Of a stretch of DNA of 40,821 bases, positions 16,808 through 25,332 are shown piece by piece (the first letter of the stretch is position 1; each line of letters starts with the position of its first letter). The translations under genes and the position numbers were made by a program. The DNA is taken from NCBI GenBank assembly GCA_963627915.1, contig CAVGCY010000020.1, forward strand, positions 1-40,821, written 5' to 3'. The notes under the pieces are model-generated. The model was not told where the DNA came from. It made no database searches and saw only the letters and a program-made list of their open reading frames with translations. This stretch comes from CALACW01 sp963627915 (GTDB lineage Bacteria > Bacillota > Clostridia > Oscillospirales > Acutalibacteraceae).

Positions 16808-17941
16808 TTATTTCTGCCACTGGAAATAATTTTGAAGAAGTTTTCCGATTGTTCTGAAAAGACTTGCAATGTAGTTAAGGAACTTAAACAGGAAGTTTGT
16901 GGGCTCATCTTCTGTTATTTCCGACGAATAATCGGGGTGCTCTACAACTTCATAATCAAAATGCGCAAGCGCCGCCGCATGGTCGGAAAGATTACTTCCG
17001 TCTGCGTCATAGAAATTCTGGTAAGCAAACGATTTAACGGAAAGCTTGATTCCGCCTCCGTCACGGTAAAGGAATCTCTCTACGGAATCAAACACTCCCC
17101 AGTATCCGCTGTGATCGGTTGAAACGGAATTTTCCGCATACTTATAATACTGATCATAGGAATAATCCTTTTCGCCATGATTTTCAATAATGGTGACAGT
17201 GGGGTCGTATGCGTTTGCGTACTCAACTGCCCATGCGTCATTAAGGCCGAGGGGTTCGATAAGCTTGCCGATGATATCCGTAGAACTGTTCGAGAAAAGC
17301 GAACAGTTAAAATCGCCTGTTATAATAACTGCGCGGTTAGCGGAATGTTTATTTATATAATTCGCAAGCTGTTCAAATTCAGCCTCGCGGGTCGCATTAT
17401 TTTCCTCTCCGCCGAAAGCGTCCGCATGTAAATCATAATAATCAATATATACGCCGTCTGCAACTTTAATGGTTGTCATCATAAATCCCTTGTAGGTAAG
17501 CTCGTCGCCCTCGGGGATAACGCCGTGAGTCTGCTCCCATGCCTGTCTGTCTGTGTTTGAAATAGGCATATTCTTAGTAAATATATTAAGACCGTCTCCG
17601 AGAGGGACTCCGCCGGCATGCTCGGTCATATAATTATAATCGGTAAGCTGCTTTCTTAAATAAGTATCATAATTGAAATCTTCCTGCGTGCATACGATAT
17701 CATAGCCCTTGGCATTAAGGAGTTGACCGATAAGAATCGTATTGTCATACGCGTCGGTATCGTCATCCGTGTATGACGACGGAATGGGCAAACCCTTAAC
17801 ATTATAAGTAAGAGCGTTAAATGTACCCTTTGTTCCGATGGGTGCAATATCCGCTTTTACTGCACCGGCAGGAACAACGGCAAATGTACCGGCTGCGGCA
17901 ATGCACAGAACAACCGAAAGAAGCTTTTTCAACGTTTTCAT
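16808..17941 (-). CDS. Secreted endonuclease/exonuclease/phosphatase family protein
   Basis: Exported metal-dependent phosphodiesterase-fold enzyme (DNase I/sphingomyelinase superfamily). A Sec signal peptide covers about 1-28 (MKTLKK, hydrophobic core, then AGA). The fold's key residues are in order: N47 (LTYNVKG), E87 (DIVCTQE), H172 (DLHADA), D210 and N212 (ITGDFN), D320-H321 (LSDHAA). A short amphipathic C-terminal helix (about 350-375) may touch membrane or wall. The substrate could be nucleic acid or phospholipid headgroup. It has its own promoter, an AGGTGAGG ribosome site and a terminator. Confidence 0.85.
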   Translation of the reverse strand: MKTLKKLLSVVLCIAAAGTFAVVPAGAVKADIAPIGTKGTFNALTYNVKGLPIPSSYTDDDTDAYDNTILIGQLLNAKGYDIVCTQEDFNYDTYLRKQLTDYNYMTEHAGGVPLGDGLNIFTKNMPISNTDRQAWEQTHGVIPEGDELTYKGFMMTTIKVADGVYIDYYDLHADAFGGEENNATREAEFEQLANYINKHSANRAVIITGDFNCSLFSNSSTDIIGKLIEPLGLNDAWAVEYANAYDPTVTIIENHGEKDYSYDQYYKYAENSVSTDHSGYWGVFDSVERFLYRDGGGIKLSVKSFAYQNFYDADGSNLSDHAAALAHFDYEVVEHPDYSSEITEDEPTNFLFKFLNYIASLFRTIGKLLQNYFQWQK

Positions 17942-17980
17942 TGGAACCTCACCTTTCCGTGAAATATAATATTCAATAAT

Positions 17981-18009
17981 ATAATAACATTATCAATACG
18001 GATTGTCAA
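17981..18009 (-). promoter_or_regulatory. Near-consensus promoter of the secreted phosphodiesterase-fold gene
   Basis: Minus strand: -35 TTGACA (18004-18009), exact consensus; 17-base spacer; -10 TATTAT (17981-17986). It lies about 40 bases before the ATG at 17941 and just downstream of mltG. Confidence 0.85.
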
Positions 18010-18051
18010 CATTAAATAGTTTTTTCAGCAAAAAAAGAAATAAAATATCTA

Positions 18052-19317
18052 TTAAGGATATTGAATCATATTGTCGTTATGACCGCTGAGCGTTTTCGCA
18101 AGATGAATCACGTTTTCACTGTCATGATAGAAATAATAATAGTCCGTATCGCTGTGATAAAGCACGGCTTCAATTGAATCTTTTCCGGGATTACATATCG
18201 GACCGACGGGAAGAGCCGCACAGGTATACGTACTGTATAATCCCTGAAAGCTTGCATAAGCCGAGGGCGCGTCGGAAGCTATTGAATTTTCATATTCTTT
18301 TGTCGAATCGCACTGAAGCTGCATATTTGCTCCGAGTCTGTTTATAAGAACGGAAGCGATATCCTTCATATCATCCGATGTTCCCTCTTTCTGAACGATA
18401 GAAGCCAATGTTAAAACGTCGTCGACGCTCAGCGCCTGTTCCGAGGCCAATGTCGCATAAGTATCGCTCCATCTGTTTTCAAAGTTGTCAAGAAACTTTC
18501 TTATAACGCTGTCGGCAGATTCCCCTATATAGAACTCATAAGTATCCGGATAAAAATAACCTTCAAACTTATAATACCTGCTTGACGGTCTGTCCATGAG
18601 CTTTACAAAATCATAATCATCGGAATAATCGTTTGACTGCATCGTGTTAATCATTTTTTCCTTTGTGCATACCTTTTCATCCTCAAGCTTTTGAAGAATC
18701 TGATTCATCGAATATCCCTCGGGGAAGGTAAGCGCAACGGTTTTGGCTGCGGAAGAATTTTTATTTTTAATACTGTCAAGCATATTTTCAAGTCCCATGG
18801 ACGGAGTAAGACTGTATTCTCCCGTTCTGTAGTTTTTGTCCGTATACCCGAGAAGCTTTGCCGCCAAAATGCAAAAATATTTGTTTTTGATAAGCTTTGC
18901 TTTTTTTAATGACGTTATAACGCTTTTTGTATCAACATTTCCGTTTGCGTCTTCGCTTATCGTAACGTCGATTATTTTATCGGCGCTTCTGTTGATTGCA
19001 AGAATGTCATTAAGACATGAAATAAGAATAATCGAAAATACAAGAGAAATCGAAACAATTACGGCGCCGGTTTTTAAAATTTTGTTTCTTTTTGCCTGCT
19101 TTTGGGCAAGCATTTTTCTCTCCTCTGCAGTAAGCTCGGATTTTGCACGTTTTTCCGAAGGCATTTTGTTTGTGCCATCGGCTGTTTTTGTTCGCGGCAG
19201 CCCGGAGCCGGAACGCGCATTTGTATTATTTGAAGGACGGCGCGAAGCCTGTCCGGACGAGCCCTGACGACCTGCGCCGCGTCGCTCGCTGCTGTTATAA
19301 GAATAACGGTTATCCAA
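18052..19317 (-). CDS. mltG: Endolytic transglycosylase MltG (YceG-like)
   Basis: Membrane-bound lytic transglycosylase that cuts nascent peptidoglycan strands and sets glycan length. It has a basic, Ser/Gly-rich cytoplasmic tail (1-80), one membrane span (about 83-103), then an outer domain with FEGYFYPDTY (251-260), the catalytic glutamate E311 in IVQKEGT, and PVGPICNPG near the C-terminus. The start is a TTG at 19317 with a weak GGTGAT site; no in-frame ATG lies between it and the upstream stop. It is 25 bases after the cyclo-ligase gene. No GC-rich terminator is seen after it. Confidence 0.92.
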   Translation of the reverse strand: MDNRYSYNSSERRGAGRQGSSGQASRRPSNNTNARSGSGLPRTKTADGTNKMPSEKRAKSELTAEERKMLAQKQAKRNKILKTGAVIVSISLVFSIILISCLNDILAINRSADKIIDVTISEDANGNVDTKSVITSLKKAKLIKNKYFCILAAKLLGYTDKNYRTGEYSLTPSMGLENMLDSIKNKNSSAAKTVALTFPEGYSMNQILQKLEDEKVCTKEKMINTMQSNDYSDDYDFVKLMDRPSSRYYKFEGYFYPDTYEFYIGESADSVIRKFLDNFENRWSDTYATLASEQALSVDDVLTLASIVQKEGTSDDMKDIASVLINRLGANMQLQCDSTKEYENSIASDAPSAYASFQGLYSTYTCAALPVGPICNPGKDSIEAVLYHSDTDYYYFYHDSENVIHLAKTLSGHNDNMIQYP

Positions 19318-19342
19318 TTTAAGATCACCGAACCTTTCTGAT

Positions 19343-19915
19343 TTATAGTCTGCCGATATAATAAATTCCGTTTTCCGTGCAGACTGCGTTTAACGGTATA
19401 TCATAATTATCCGATGGAATTTTATTTATAACGCATTCAGAGAAACATATTCCGACGCTGAAACCGCGGAAATTGCATAAAAATCTGTCGTAATAGCCTT
19501 TGCCGTAACCGATTCTGTTGCCGTAAAAATCAAAAGCAATCCCGGGAACAATGCACATATCGTTTTTATCGGACGATTTACATTCCGGGGCGGATTCGAG
19601 CGGCTCGGGTATTGAATACAGACCGGTTTTTAATTCGGAAAGCGAAGCTATCTTCCTAAACGTCATGTCACCGTCGGAATTTTCACATCTGGGAAGAAAA
19701 ACATTCTTCCCGCCGCCGAAAGCGACCTGAATCAATTCATCCGTTTCCGCCTCGCCGTTTACGGCAATATAAATAAACAGATTTTTGCACCTTTTGTATT
19801 CTTCCGTGTTAATAACATTTCGGACTATACGTTTGCTTTTTTCTTTTTTATCCGTAATATCCGAACGCATTTTCAACATTTCGGCTCTTATATCCGTCTT
19901 GTTTTTTACGGACAT
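19343..19915 (-). CDS. 5-formyltetrahydrofolate cyclo-ligase
   Basis: ATP-dependent enzyme that returns 5-formyl-THF to the folate pool as 5,10-methenyl-THF. The N-terminal basic residues (K6, R10, R17) and the C-terminal ATP/folate motif RIGYGKGYYDRF (about 134-145) are diagnostic. Length 190 is typical. It overlaps the DJ-1 gene by 10 bases, so the two are co-translated, and mltG follows after 27 bases. Confidence 0.93.
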   Translation of the reverse strand: MSVKNKTDIRAEMLKMRSDITDKKEKSKRIVRNVINTEEYKRCKNLFIYIAVNGEAETDELIQVAFGGGKNVFLPRCENSDGDMTFRKIASLSELKTGLYSIPEPLESAPECKSSDKNDMCIVPGIAFDFYGNRIGYGKGYYDRFLCNFRGFSVGICFSECVINKIPSDNYDIPLNAVCTENGIYYIGRL

Positions 19916-20454
19916 TGAACTTCTATTCTTATTTCGTCAGAACGCTCGGACGAATAAAAATACTCGATTATTTTAAAAGCAAATTCCATAGCGGCTCCCG
20001 CGCCTTTTGCTGTAATAATATTGCCGTCGCAGACGCAGACTTTTTTATCGTTTAACACATTTGCGCCTTCAAGCTCTTTTTCAAATCCGGGAAAACAAAC
20101 GGCATTTCTGTTTTTCAGCAGACCTTTTTGTCCTATAATGAACGGAGCCGCGCAGATTGCGGCAATTAAAAGAGAGTTATCATTGCAATAGTCAATTGCT
20201 TCATTGACAATTTTGTTATTTTTAAGATTAAGCGTACCGGGCATGCCTCCGGGGAGAATAATACCCTCTACCTCGTCGTTAAGCTCTATTTCGTCAATTA
20301 ACAAATCGCAAAAAACTTTGATATTGTGAGCACCTCGAACCGTTTTTGACCCTACTCCGACGGTAAAAACAGTCTTACCCGCCCTTCTCAGAAAATCTGC
20401 GGGAACGAGAGCCTCTGTCTCTTCAAAACCATCCGCTAAAAATTCATAAACCAT
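19906..20454 (-). CDS. DJ-1/PfpI family protein (YajL/ThiJ-like)
   Basis: Class I glutamine amidotransferase-like fold of the DJ-1 group, linked to carbonyl-stress defence and reported glyoxalase III or deglycase activity. The nucleophilic cysteine is C101 in AAICAAP, and E14 in FEETEAL matches DJ-1 E18, which tunes that cysteine. The LPGGMPG motif is present. Length 182 is typical. ATG follows AAGGTG. It starts the DJ-1/cyclo-ligase/mltG unit. Confidence 0.9.
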   Translation of the reverse strand: MVYEFLADGFEETEALVPADFLRRAGKTVFTVGVGSKTVRGAHNIKVFCDLLIDEIELNDEVEGIILPGGMPGTLNLKNNKIVNEAIDYCNDNSLLIAAICAAPFIIGQKGLLKNRNAVCFPGFEKELEGANVLNDKKVCVCDGNIITAKGAGAAMEFAFKIIEYFYSSERSDEIRIEVQCP

Positions 20455-20488
20455 AAAAACACCTTGACTGCAAATTTAATTAATATAA

Positions 20489-20517
20489 ATTTTATCATAT
20501 TGTTTCAAAAAAAACAA
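20489..20517 (-). promoter_or_regulatory. Probable promoter of the DJ-1/cyclo-ligase/mltG unit
   Basis: Minus strand: -35 TTGTTT (20512-20517), 17-base spacer, -10 TAAAAT (20489-20494). An overlapping pair TTGAAA/TATTAA with the same spacing is an alternative, so the exact start is uncertain. Confidence 0.5.
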
Positions 20518-20562
20518 GCTTAATTTGATATTCAACCGATAATAAAATCAATTCTTTAAATA

Positions 20563-20592
20563 TTGACTGAACATGTTGCCGTGTGATATAAT
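20563..20592 (+). promoter_or_regulatory. Promoter of the ThyX-like/methyltransferase/hslO unit
   Basis: Plus strand: -35 TTGACT (20563-20568), 18-base spacer, -10 TATAAT (20587-20592), followed by GGAG (20612-20615) before the ATG at 20624. Confidence 0.8.
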
Positions 20593-20623
20593 AATTTGAA
20601 ATTTATTCGACGGAGATTTATAT

Positions 20624-22015
20624 ATGGAAGAATACAAATACAGAGGTTCGATTGCAAAGGTTATAGGCATGTCGGACACAGGCGAAAAAATACCCGCGGC
20701 ATCCGGCAGGATATCGACGCAGCCGGGAAATGCGGGTGAAATTCTTGCAAAATCGGATGATAAAGAGAAGAATGCAAAGCTGATTTCAAAAGTAACGAAA
20801 TCGGGACATAATTCAACAATCGAGCACACGGTTTTCAACCTTGCTTTTCAGAATGTTTCGGTATTCGCCGAGCAATTTATTATCGAGTTCAGACTTGCCT
20901 CCTTTACGGTTAAGTCAAGGCGTTATGTGGATTTCGGCTCGGACGGATGCTATATACCGTTTATTCCCGAAAAATATGAAGATTATTTTAAGAAACAAAT
21001 GGACTCGTTTTACGACGATTATAACTATTTTGTCGAAAATGGCATTCCGAAAGAGGACGCAAGATTTGTCTTGCCTTACTGTTTAAAAAGCAATTTTTTC
21101 TGCACTATTAACGCAAGAGAGCTTCTTCACATGATTCAGGCGATGCTTTTCGGAAGGGGAAGCGCATTTGTTGAACTTAAAAATCTCGGAGAACAGATTT
21201 TTGAACAAATAGAGAAGCTGACCCCCGGAATATGCACGGACTTTTTTGCAAGACGACCTGAATTAAGCGATAAAATAAACATAGGTTACCGATTTGACGA
21301 TTTTAAGAAAAATGACGGCGTAAATAAAAACGTACAGCTGCTTTCACATACTCTCGACGCGCAGAAAACCATTGCACGCACCGCGCTTATCGAGTCAAGG
21401 CAGTACACAGCCGATACAATTGAAAATATTGTTTCCGATGAATCAAACGTTAAAAAGATAATCGATATCGTTATGGATTCATCCCGTCCCCGTCCGCTCG
21501 AAATTGCGAATTATACATTTAGAATCAACGGAGTTTCACTATCCGCAATAACGCATTTCACACGTCACAGAATGCAAAGTCTTTCCGCTCCTTCGCTTAC
21601 TCTCACAGACAGAACGAAATACATTATTCCCGACACGGTTAAAGCAAATCCCGATTTTTTAAAACGTTATACGAACGCTTTTTTGAGAATCAACGATTTA
21701 TATACCCGTTTAAAAAATAACGGGCTGGATGAAGAACTTCTTGCTTATTGTCAGCTGAGCGGAAACACGCTTGACATCGTTTCAACCATGAACGCCCGAG
21801 AACTTAAGCTTTTCTTTTCCCTCAGAACATGTAACAGAGCCCAATGGGAAATAAGAAAGCTTGCGCACGACATGCTTATGGAGCTTCGCAGAACCGACCC
21901 GTATCTGTTTGAAAAATACGGTCCGAGCTGTTTTATGTCTTCATGTCCCGAAGGTGCGTTTTCATGCGGAAAATCAGCTGAAGTAAAAAAATATTACGGT
22001 AAAAAAAATGAGTAA
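20624..22015 (+). CDS. Double-domain ThyX-like protein (FAD-dependent thymidylate synthase family)
   Basis: Two ThyX-like units in one 463-residue chain; ordinary ThyX is about 200-250. ThyX makes dTMP from dUMP with FAD and methylene-THF, its active site being shared between subunits around the RHRxxSxNxxSxR signature. The N-half keeps the second part of that motif (S93, S98-R-R-Y101) but has EFR at 88-90 instead of RHR. The C-half keeps R314-H-R316 and S319 but has lost the SRRY end; it also keeps the AQWEIR motif (406-411), which is degenerate in the N-half (SAFVELK). One composite site per chain is a reasonable inference. It overlaps the methyltransferase gene by 8 bases. Whether it makes dTMP is unproven. 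Confidence 0.8.
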   Translation: MEEYKYRGSIAKVIGMSDTGEKIPAASGRISTQPGNAGEILAKSDDKEKNAKLISKVTKSGHNSTIEHTVFNLAFQNVSVFAEQFIIEFRLASFTVKSRRYVDFGSDGCYIPFIPEKYEDYFKKQMDSFYDDYNYFVENGIPKEDARFVLPYCLKSNFFCTINARELLHMIQAMLFGRGSAFVELKNLGEQIFEQIEKLTPGICTDFFARRPELSDKINIGYRFDDFKKNDGVNKNVQLLSHTLDAQKTIARTALIESRQYTADTIENIVSDESNVKKIIDIVMDSSRPRPLEIANYTFRINGVSLSAITHFTRHRMQSLSAPSLTLTDRTKYIIPDTVKANPDFLKRYTNAFLRINDLYTRLKNNGLDEELLAYCQLSGNTLDIVSTMNARELKLFFSLRTCNRAQWEIRKLAHDMLMELRRTDPYLFEKYGPSCFMSSCPEGAFSCGKSAEVKKYYGKKNE

Positions 22016-22739
22016 TTACGGTTACTTTGCACAGCTGTACGATTCGCTTACTGAAAACGTGGAATACGAAAGGCGTGCAGAATATATATTCTCTTTACTG
22101 AAACAAAACGGAGTCGATTCCGGTATTATGCTTGATCTTGCGTGCGGAACTGGGACATTGTCAAAATATTTTTCCGATTACGGATTCGACATGATTCTTG
22201 CCGACAACTCCCCCGACATGCTTGCAAAGGCGAAACAAAAAAATCCGGGTGCGCTGATTCTTTGCCAGAATATGACCGAGCTTGATCTTTTCGGTACGAT
22301 TGACTGCGCCGTATGCACTCTTGATTCAATTAATCGTCTTACGAAAATCGCGGACGTAAGAAAAACCTTCGACAGAGTTTCGCTTTTTATGAATCCTAAG
22401 GGTATTTTTGTTTTCGACGTTAACACCTTATATAAGCACCGCAGTATTCTCGCAGACAATACTTTTGTATACGAAACCGATTCATCATACTGCGTATGGC
22501 AAAATTCGCTTAACAAAAAAACCGACGAGGTTAGCATTAAGCTTGATATGTTCTCAAAACACGGCAATCTGTATTCAAGACATACAGAGACGTTTTTTGA
22601 ACGGGCATATAAAACGGATGACATAAAAACATGGCTTGAATACAGCGGATTCAGAGTGATAAGCATATTAAGCGAAATGACATACGAGCCTGTAAAGGAT
22701 AACGACCAGCGCGTTTATTTCGTCGCTGAAAAAATATAA
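22008..22739 (+). CDS. Class I SAM-dependent methyltransferase
   Basis: Small-molecule-type methyltransferase of about 243 residues. SAM motif I reads LDLACGTGTL (about 43-52), followed by the acidic strand-2 residue in ILADNSPDML and a C-terminal beta-strand pair ending RVYFVAEKI. No substrate-specific motif is recognised. Its ATG lies inside the end of the ThyX-like gene, so translation is probably coupled; hslO follows 20 bases later. Confidence 0.85.
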   Translation: MSNYGYFAQLYDSLTENVEYERRAEYIFSLLKQNGVDSGIMLDLACGTGTLSKYFSDYGFDMILADNSPDMLAKAKQKNPGALILCQNMTELDLFGTIDCAVCTLDSINRLTKIADVRKTFDRVSLFMNPKGIFVFDVNTLYKHRSILADNTFVYETDSSYCVWQNSLNKKTDEVSIKLDMFSKHGNLYSRHTETFFERAYKTDDIKTWLEYSGFRVISILSEMTYEPVKDNDQRVYFVAEKI

Positions 22740-22759
22740 AACACGGGAGATAATAAATT

Positions 22760-23629
22760 ATGGGTAAACTTGTGCGCTGTATTTCCGAGGACGGAACGTT
22801 GATGATTATGGCGGCAGATACATCGGATATTGTTTTTGAAGCGCAGAAAATTCATTCGACATCGAAAGTATGCACAGCCGCCATGGGCAGACTTTTAACG
22901 GCTGCAATTATGATGGGCAGTATGCTCAAGGGAGATACGGACTCAATTACATTAAGAATAAACGGAAACGGTCCGTGCGGTTCGGTTATTGCCGTCTGCG
23001 ACAGTCACGGCAGAGCCAAATCCTACATATCCGACGGAAATATTGAGCTGCCGTTAAACAAAAAAGGAAAGCTTGACGTCGGCGGAGCAGTCGGAACGGA
23101 CGGCTCGCTTACGGTTATAAAGGATCTCGGATTATCGGAGCCGTATGTGGGACAGATACCGATAGTTTCCGGAGAAATCGCGGAGGATATTACAGCTTAT
23201 TATGCGTCGAGCGAACAGACTCCTACAGTATGCGCGCTCGGAGTTCTCGTAAATCAGGATAAAACCGTCGCCTATGCGGGCGGATTCATGATTCAGCTTC
23301 TGCCTTCGGCTGCCGAGGATACAATAGAAAAGGTTGAGGAATGCATTAAAAATATAAAAAACGTTACCGACATGATGAAGGACGGACTTACCCCCGAACA
23401 GATATGCCGTACCGTACTGCCCAAATTTAAAATTGAACTTCTTGACGAGCAGGAACCCGTCTACGAATGCGGATGTTCAAGAGAAAAGGTCATACGCGCA
23501 ATAATGTCTGCAGGTAAAGATGAATTACTTGACATGGCTAAGGATAAAGAAACGAAAGTTAAATGTCATTTCTGTAACAAGGAATACACCTTTACATCCG
23601 ATGAAATAAAAAAACTTGCGGAAAGTTAA
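22760..23629 (+). CDS. hslO: Redox-regulated chaperone Hsp33
   Basis: Holdase chaperone switched on by oxidation. The four zinc-binding cysteines are in the standard C-terminal arrangement: C237-x-C239 and C269-xx-C272. The N-terminal domain motifs (NGNGPCGSVIAV, and SEQTPTVCALGVLV) match the family, and length 289 is normal. GGGAG precedes the ATG. It is last in the unit and ends at the 23654-23682 terminator. Confidence 0.95.
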   Translation: MGKLVRCISEDGTLMIMAADTSDIVFEAQKIHSTSKVCTAAMGRLLTAAIMMGSMLKGDTDSITLRINGNGPCGSVIAVCDSHGRAKSYISDGNIELPLNKKGKLDVGGAVGTDGSLTVIKDLGLSEPYVGQIPIVSGEIAEDITAYYASSEQTPTVCALGVLVNQDKTVAYAGGFMIQLLPSAAEDTIEKVEECIKNIKNVTDMMKDGLTPEQICRTVLPKFKIELLDEQEPVYECGCSREKVIRAIMSAGKDELLDMAKDKETKVKCHFCNKEYTFTSDEIKKLAES

Positions 23630-23653
23630 ACGCTTTACAATTAAACAAGCAAT

Positions 23654-23686
23654 AAACCGGGACTGAGCATTAGTCCCGGTTTTACG
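23654..23686. terminator. Terminator between hslO and the DUF1846 gene
   Basis: AAACCGGGACT (23654-23664) pairs perfectly with AGTCCCGGTTT (23672-23682) over 11 bp with a 7-base loop. On the plus strand the stem ends in a TTTT tract; the A-rich left arm also gives a T-ending stem on minus, so it likely serves both convergent genes. Confidence 0.82.
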
Positions 23687-23690
23687 CGTC

Positions 23691-25175
23691 TTATCTGTGA
23701 TAAAGCTTTTTTGTCTGATATTTCGGTTCGCACGTCATATTGACGCCGAGTTTGTTAAATATATTTTCATCTACATGTGAAAGAATTACCGTGGAATGTC
23801 CCTCGGTATTTTTAAGCTTTGAGAGCTGATCCATTGCCTTCTGCGCGTCAGGATCGGTAACCGCGCATATGGAAAGCGCGATTAAGATTTCGTCTGTATG
23901 CAATCTCGGATTTCTGTTGCCCATATGTCCGAGTTTTAATCTCTGTATAGGTTCAATTACCTGGGGAGAAATGAGGAGTTTGTTGTTGTCAATATCCGCG
24001 AGAGCCTTCAACGCGTTCAAAAGACATGCGGCGGAAGAACCGAGCAGGGACGATGTCTTGCCCGTAACTATTCTGCCGTCGTTGAGTTCGAGCGCAACCG
24101 CCGGCGCACCTGTCTGTTCGCTTTTGTCGGAAGCGGATTTGACAACCGCCCTGTCCTCGGACGAAATGCCGAGCTGAGTCATAAGCGTTTCGATTTTTGA
24201 AACCTCAGACGGCGAGGCAAGCCCCTGAGTAACGGCACACATGGATTTATAATAACGTCTGATTATCTCCTGTTCGCTTGCCCTGCATACGGCGTCGTCA
24301 TCACAAATTCCAAACCCTGCCATATTAACTCCCATATCCGTCGGACTTTTATAGGGACAGGAATCGGATATTTTTTCAAAAATAGCTTTTAATACCGGAA
24401 AAATCTCAATATCTCTGTTATAATTCACGGTCGTCTTACCGTACGCCTCGAGATGATACGGGTCAATCATATTAACATCCGAAAGATCGGCCGTAGCCGC
24501 CTCATATGCAGCATTTACGGGGTGTTTCAACGGAATATTCCATATGGGAAAAGTCTCGTATTTTGCATAGCCTGCACGGACGCCGCGTTTATTTTCATGA
24601 TAAAGCTGTGAAAGGCACGTTGCCATTTTTCCGCTGCCCGGACCGGGCGCTGTAACAACTATAAGTCTGCGTGAAGTTTCGATATAATCATTCTTTCCGA
24701 AACCATCGTCGCTTACGATAAGGGGAATATTATTCGGGTAATCCTCTATTATATAATGTCTGTAAACTTTAACACCGAGCGTATTAAGTCTTTTTTCAAA
24801 TGCAGCGGCCGCTTTTTGTCCTGTATAGTGAGTAATTACAACGCTTCCGACATACAATCCGCTTTCTCGGAATGCGTCTATAAGCCTTAAAACCTCAAGA
24901 TCGTATGTAATTCCGAGATCTCCTCTGCGCTTGTTTTTTTCAATTGCGTCGGCGCTTATAACTATAATAATCTCCGCCTGCTCCTTAAGCTTGTTCAGCA
25001 TCCTGATTTTACTGTCGGGACAAAATCCGGGAAGGACGCGTGACGCATGATAGTCGTCAAAAAGCTTGCCTCCGAACTCAAGATATAACTTGTCTCCGAA
25101 TTGATCGATTCTTTTAAGAATGTTCTCGGACTGCAAAGAAAGATATTTGTCGTTATCAAAGCCGATGTTATTCAT
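23691..25175 (-). CDS. DUF1846 domain-containing protein
   Basis: Conserved protein of Bacillota and Actinomycetota without an agreed function; about 494 residues, as in streptococcal relatives. The central region contains a P-loop-like stretch APGPGSGK (176-183). The family's N-terminal segment LYLEFGGKLFDDYHASRVLPGF is largely as expected. I place the start at ATG 25175, with AAGGGG seven bases upstream; an in-frame TTG at 25196 lies before this site. It is transcribed alone from the promoter at 25209-25237. Confidence 0.85.
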   Translation of the reverse strand: MNNIGFDNDKYLSLQSENILKRIDQFGDKLYLEFGGKLFDDYHASRVLPGFCPDSKIRMLNKLKEQAEIIIVISADAIEKNKRRGDLGITYDLEVLRLIDAFRESGLYVGSVVITHYTGQKAAAAFEKRLNTLGVKVYRHYIIEDYPNNIPLIVSDDGFGKNDYIETSRRLIVVTAPGPGSGKMATCLSQLYHENKRGVRAGYAKYETFPIWNIPLKHPVNAAYEAATADLSDVNMIDPYHLEAYGKTTVNYNRDIEIFPVLKAIFEKISDSCPYKSPTDMGVNMAGFGICDDDAVCRASEQEIIRRYYKSMCAVTQGLASPSEVSKIETLMTQLGISSEDRAVVKSASDKSEQTGAPAVALELNDGRIVTGKTSSLLGSSAACLLNALKALADIDNNKLLISPQVIEPIQRLKLGHMGNRNPRLHTDEILIALSICAVTDPDAQKAMDQLSKLKNTEGHSTVILSHVDENIFNKLGVNMTCEPKYQTKKLYHR

Positions 25176-25208
25176 TTGTATACCCCTTGTCGTCAAAATA
25201 CAACATAG

Positions 25209-25237
25209 ACTATATCATAAATATCATTCTCTTTCAA
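25209..25237 (-). promoter_or_regulatory. Promoter of the DUF1846 gene
   Basis: Minus strand: -35 TTGAAA (25232-25237), 17-base spacer, -10 TATAGT (25209-25214). Confidence 0.75.
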
Positions 25238-25274
25238 CATTTTTTTCAAATCGGCTTAAAATAATTTATCACTA

Positions 25275-25303
25275 TTGATTTAATAAAAAAAATATGGTAC
25301 ATT
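25275..25303 (+). promoter_or_regulatory. Promoter of the DUF2207 gene
   Basis: Plus strand: -35 TTGATT (25275-25280), 17-base spacer, -10 TACATT (25298-25303), about 30 bases before the ATG. Confidence 0.65.
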
Positions 25304-25332
25304 ATTGATAGAATATATTAGGGTGATGCATT

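Noticed and set aside
17924..17938. cre-like sequence TGAAAACGTTGAAA at the start of the secreted phosphodiesterase-fold gene
   Set aside because: It misses part of the cre consensus and is explained by the codons of the signal peptide start (Met-Lys-Thr-Leu-Lys). Despite hprK in the window, this is probably chance.
18010..18051. Possible terminator after mltG
   Set aside because: Only an A/T-only pairing (TTTTTT-GCTG-AAAAAA) is present, with no GC stem, so I cannot support an intrinsic terminator there.
22178..22666. 162-codon minus-strand frame antisense to the methyltransferase
   Set aside because: Shadow of the real frame; no ribosome site or promoter, no recognisable motif.
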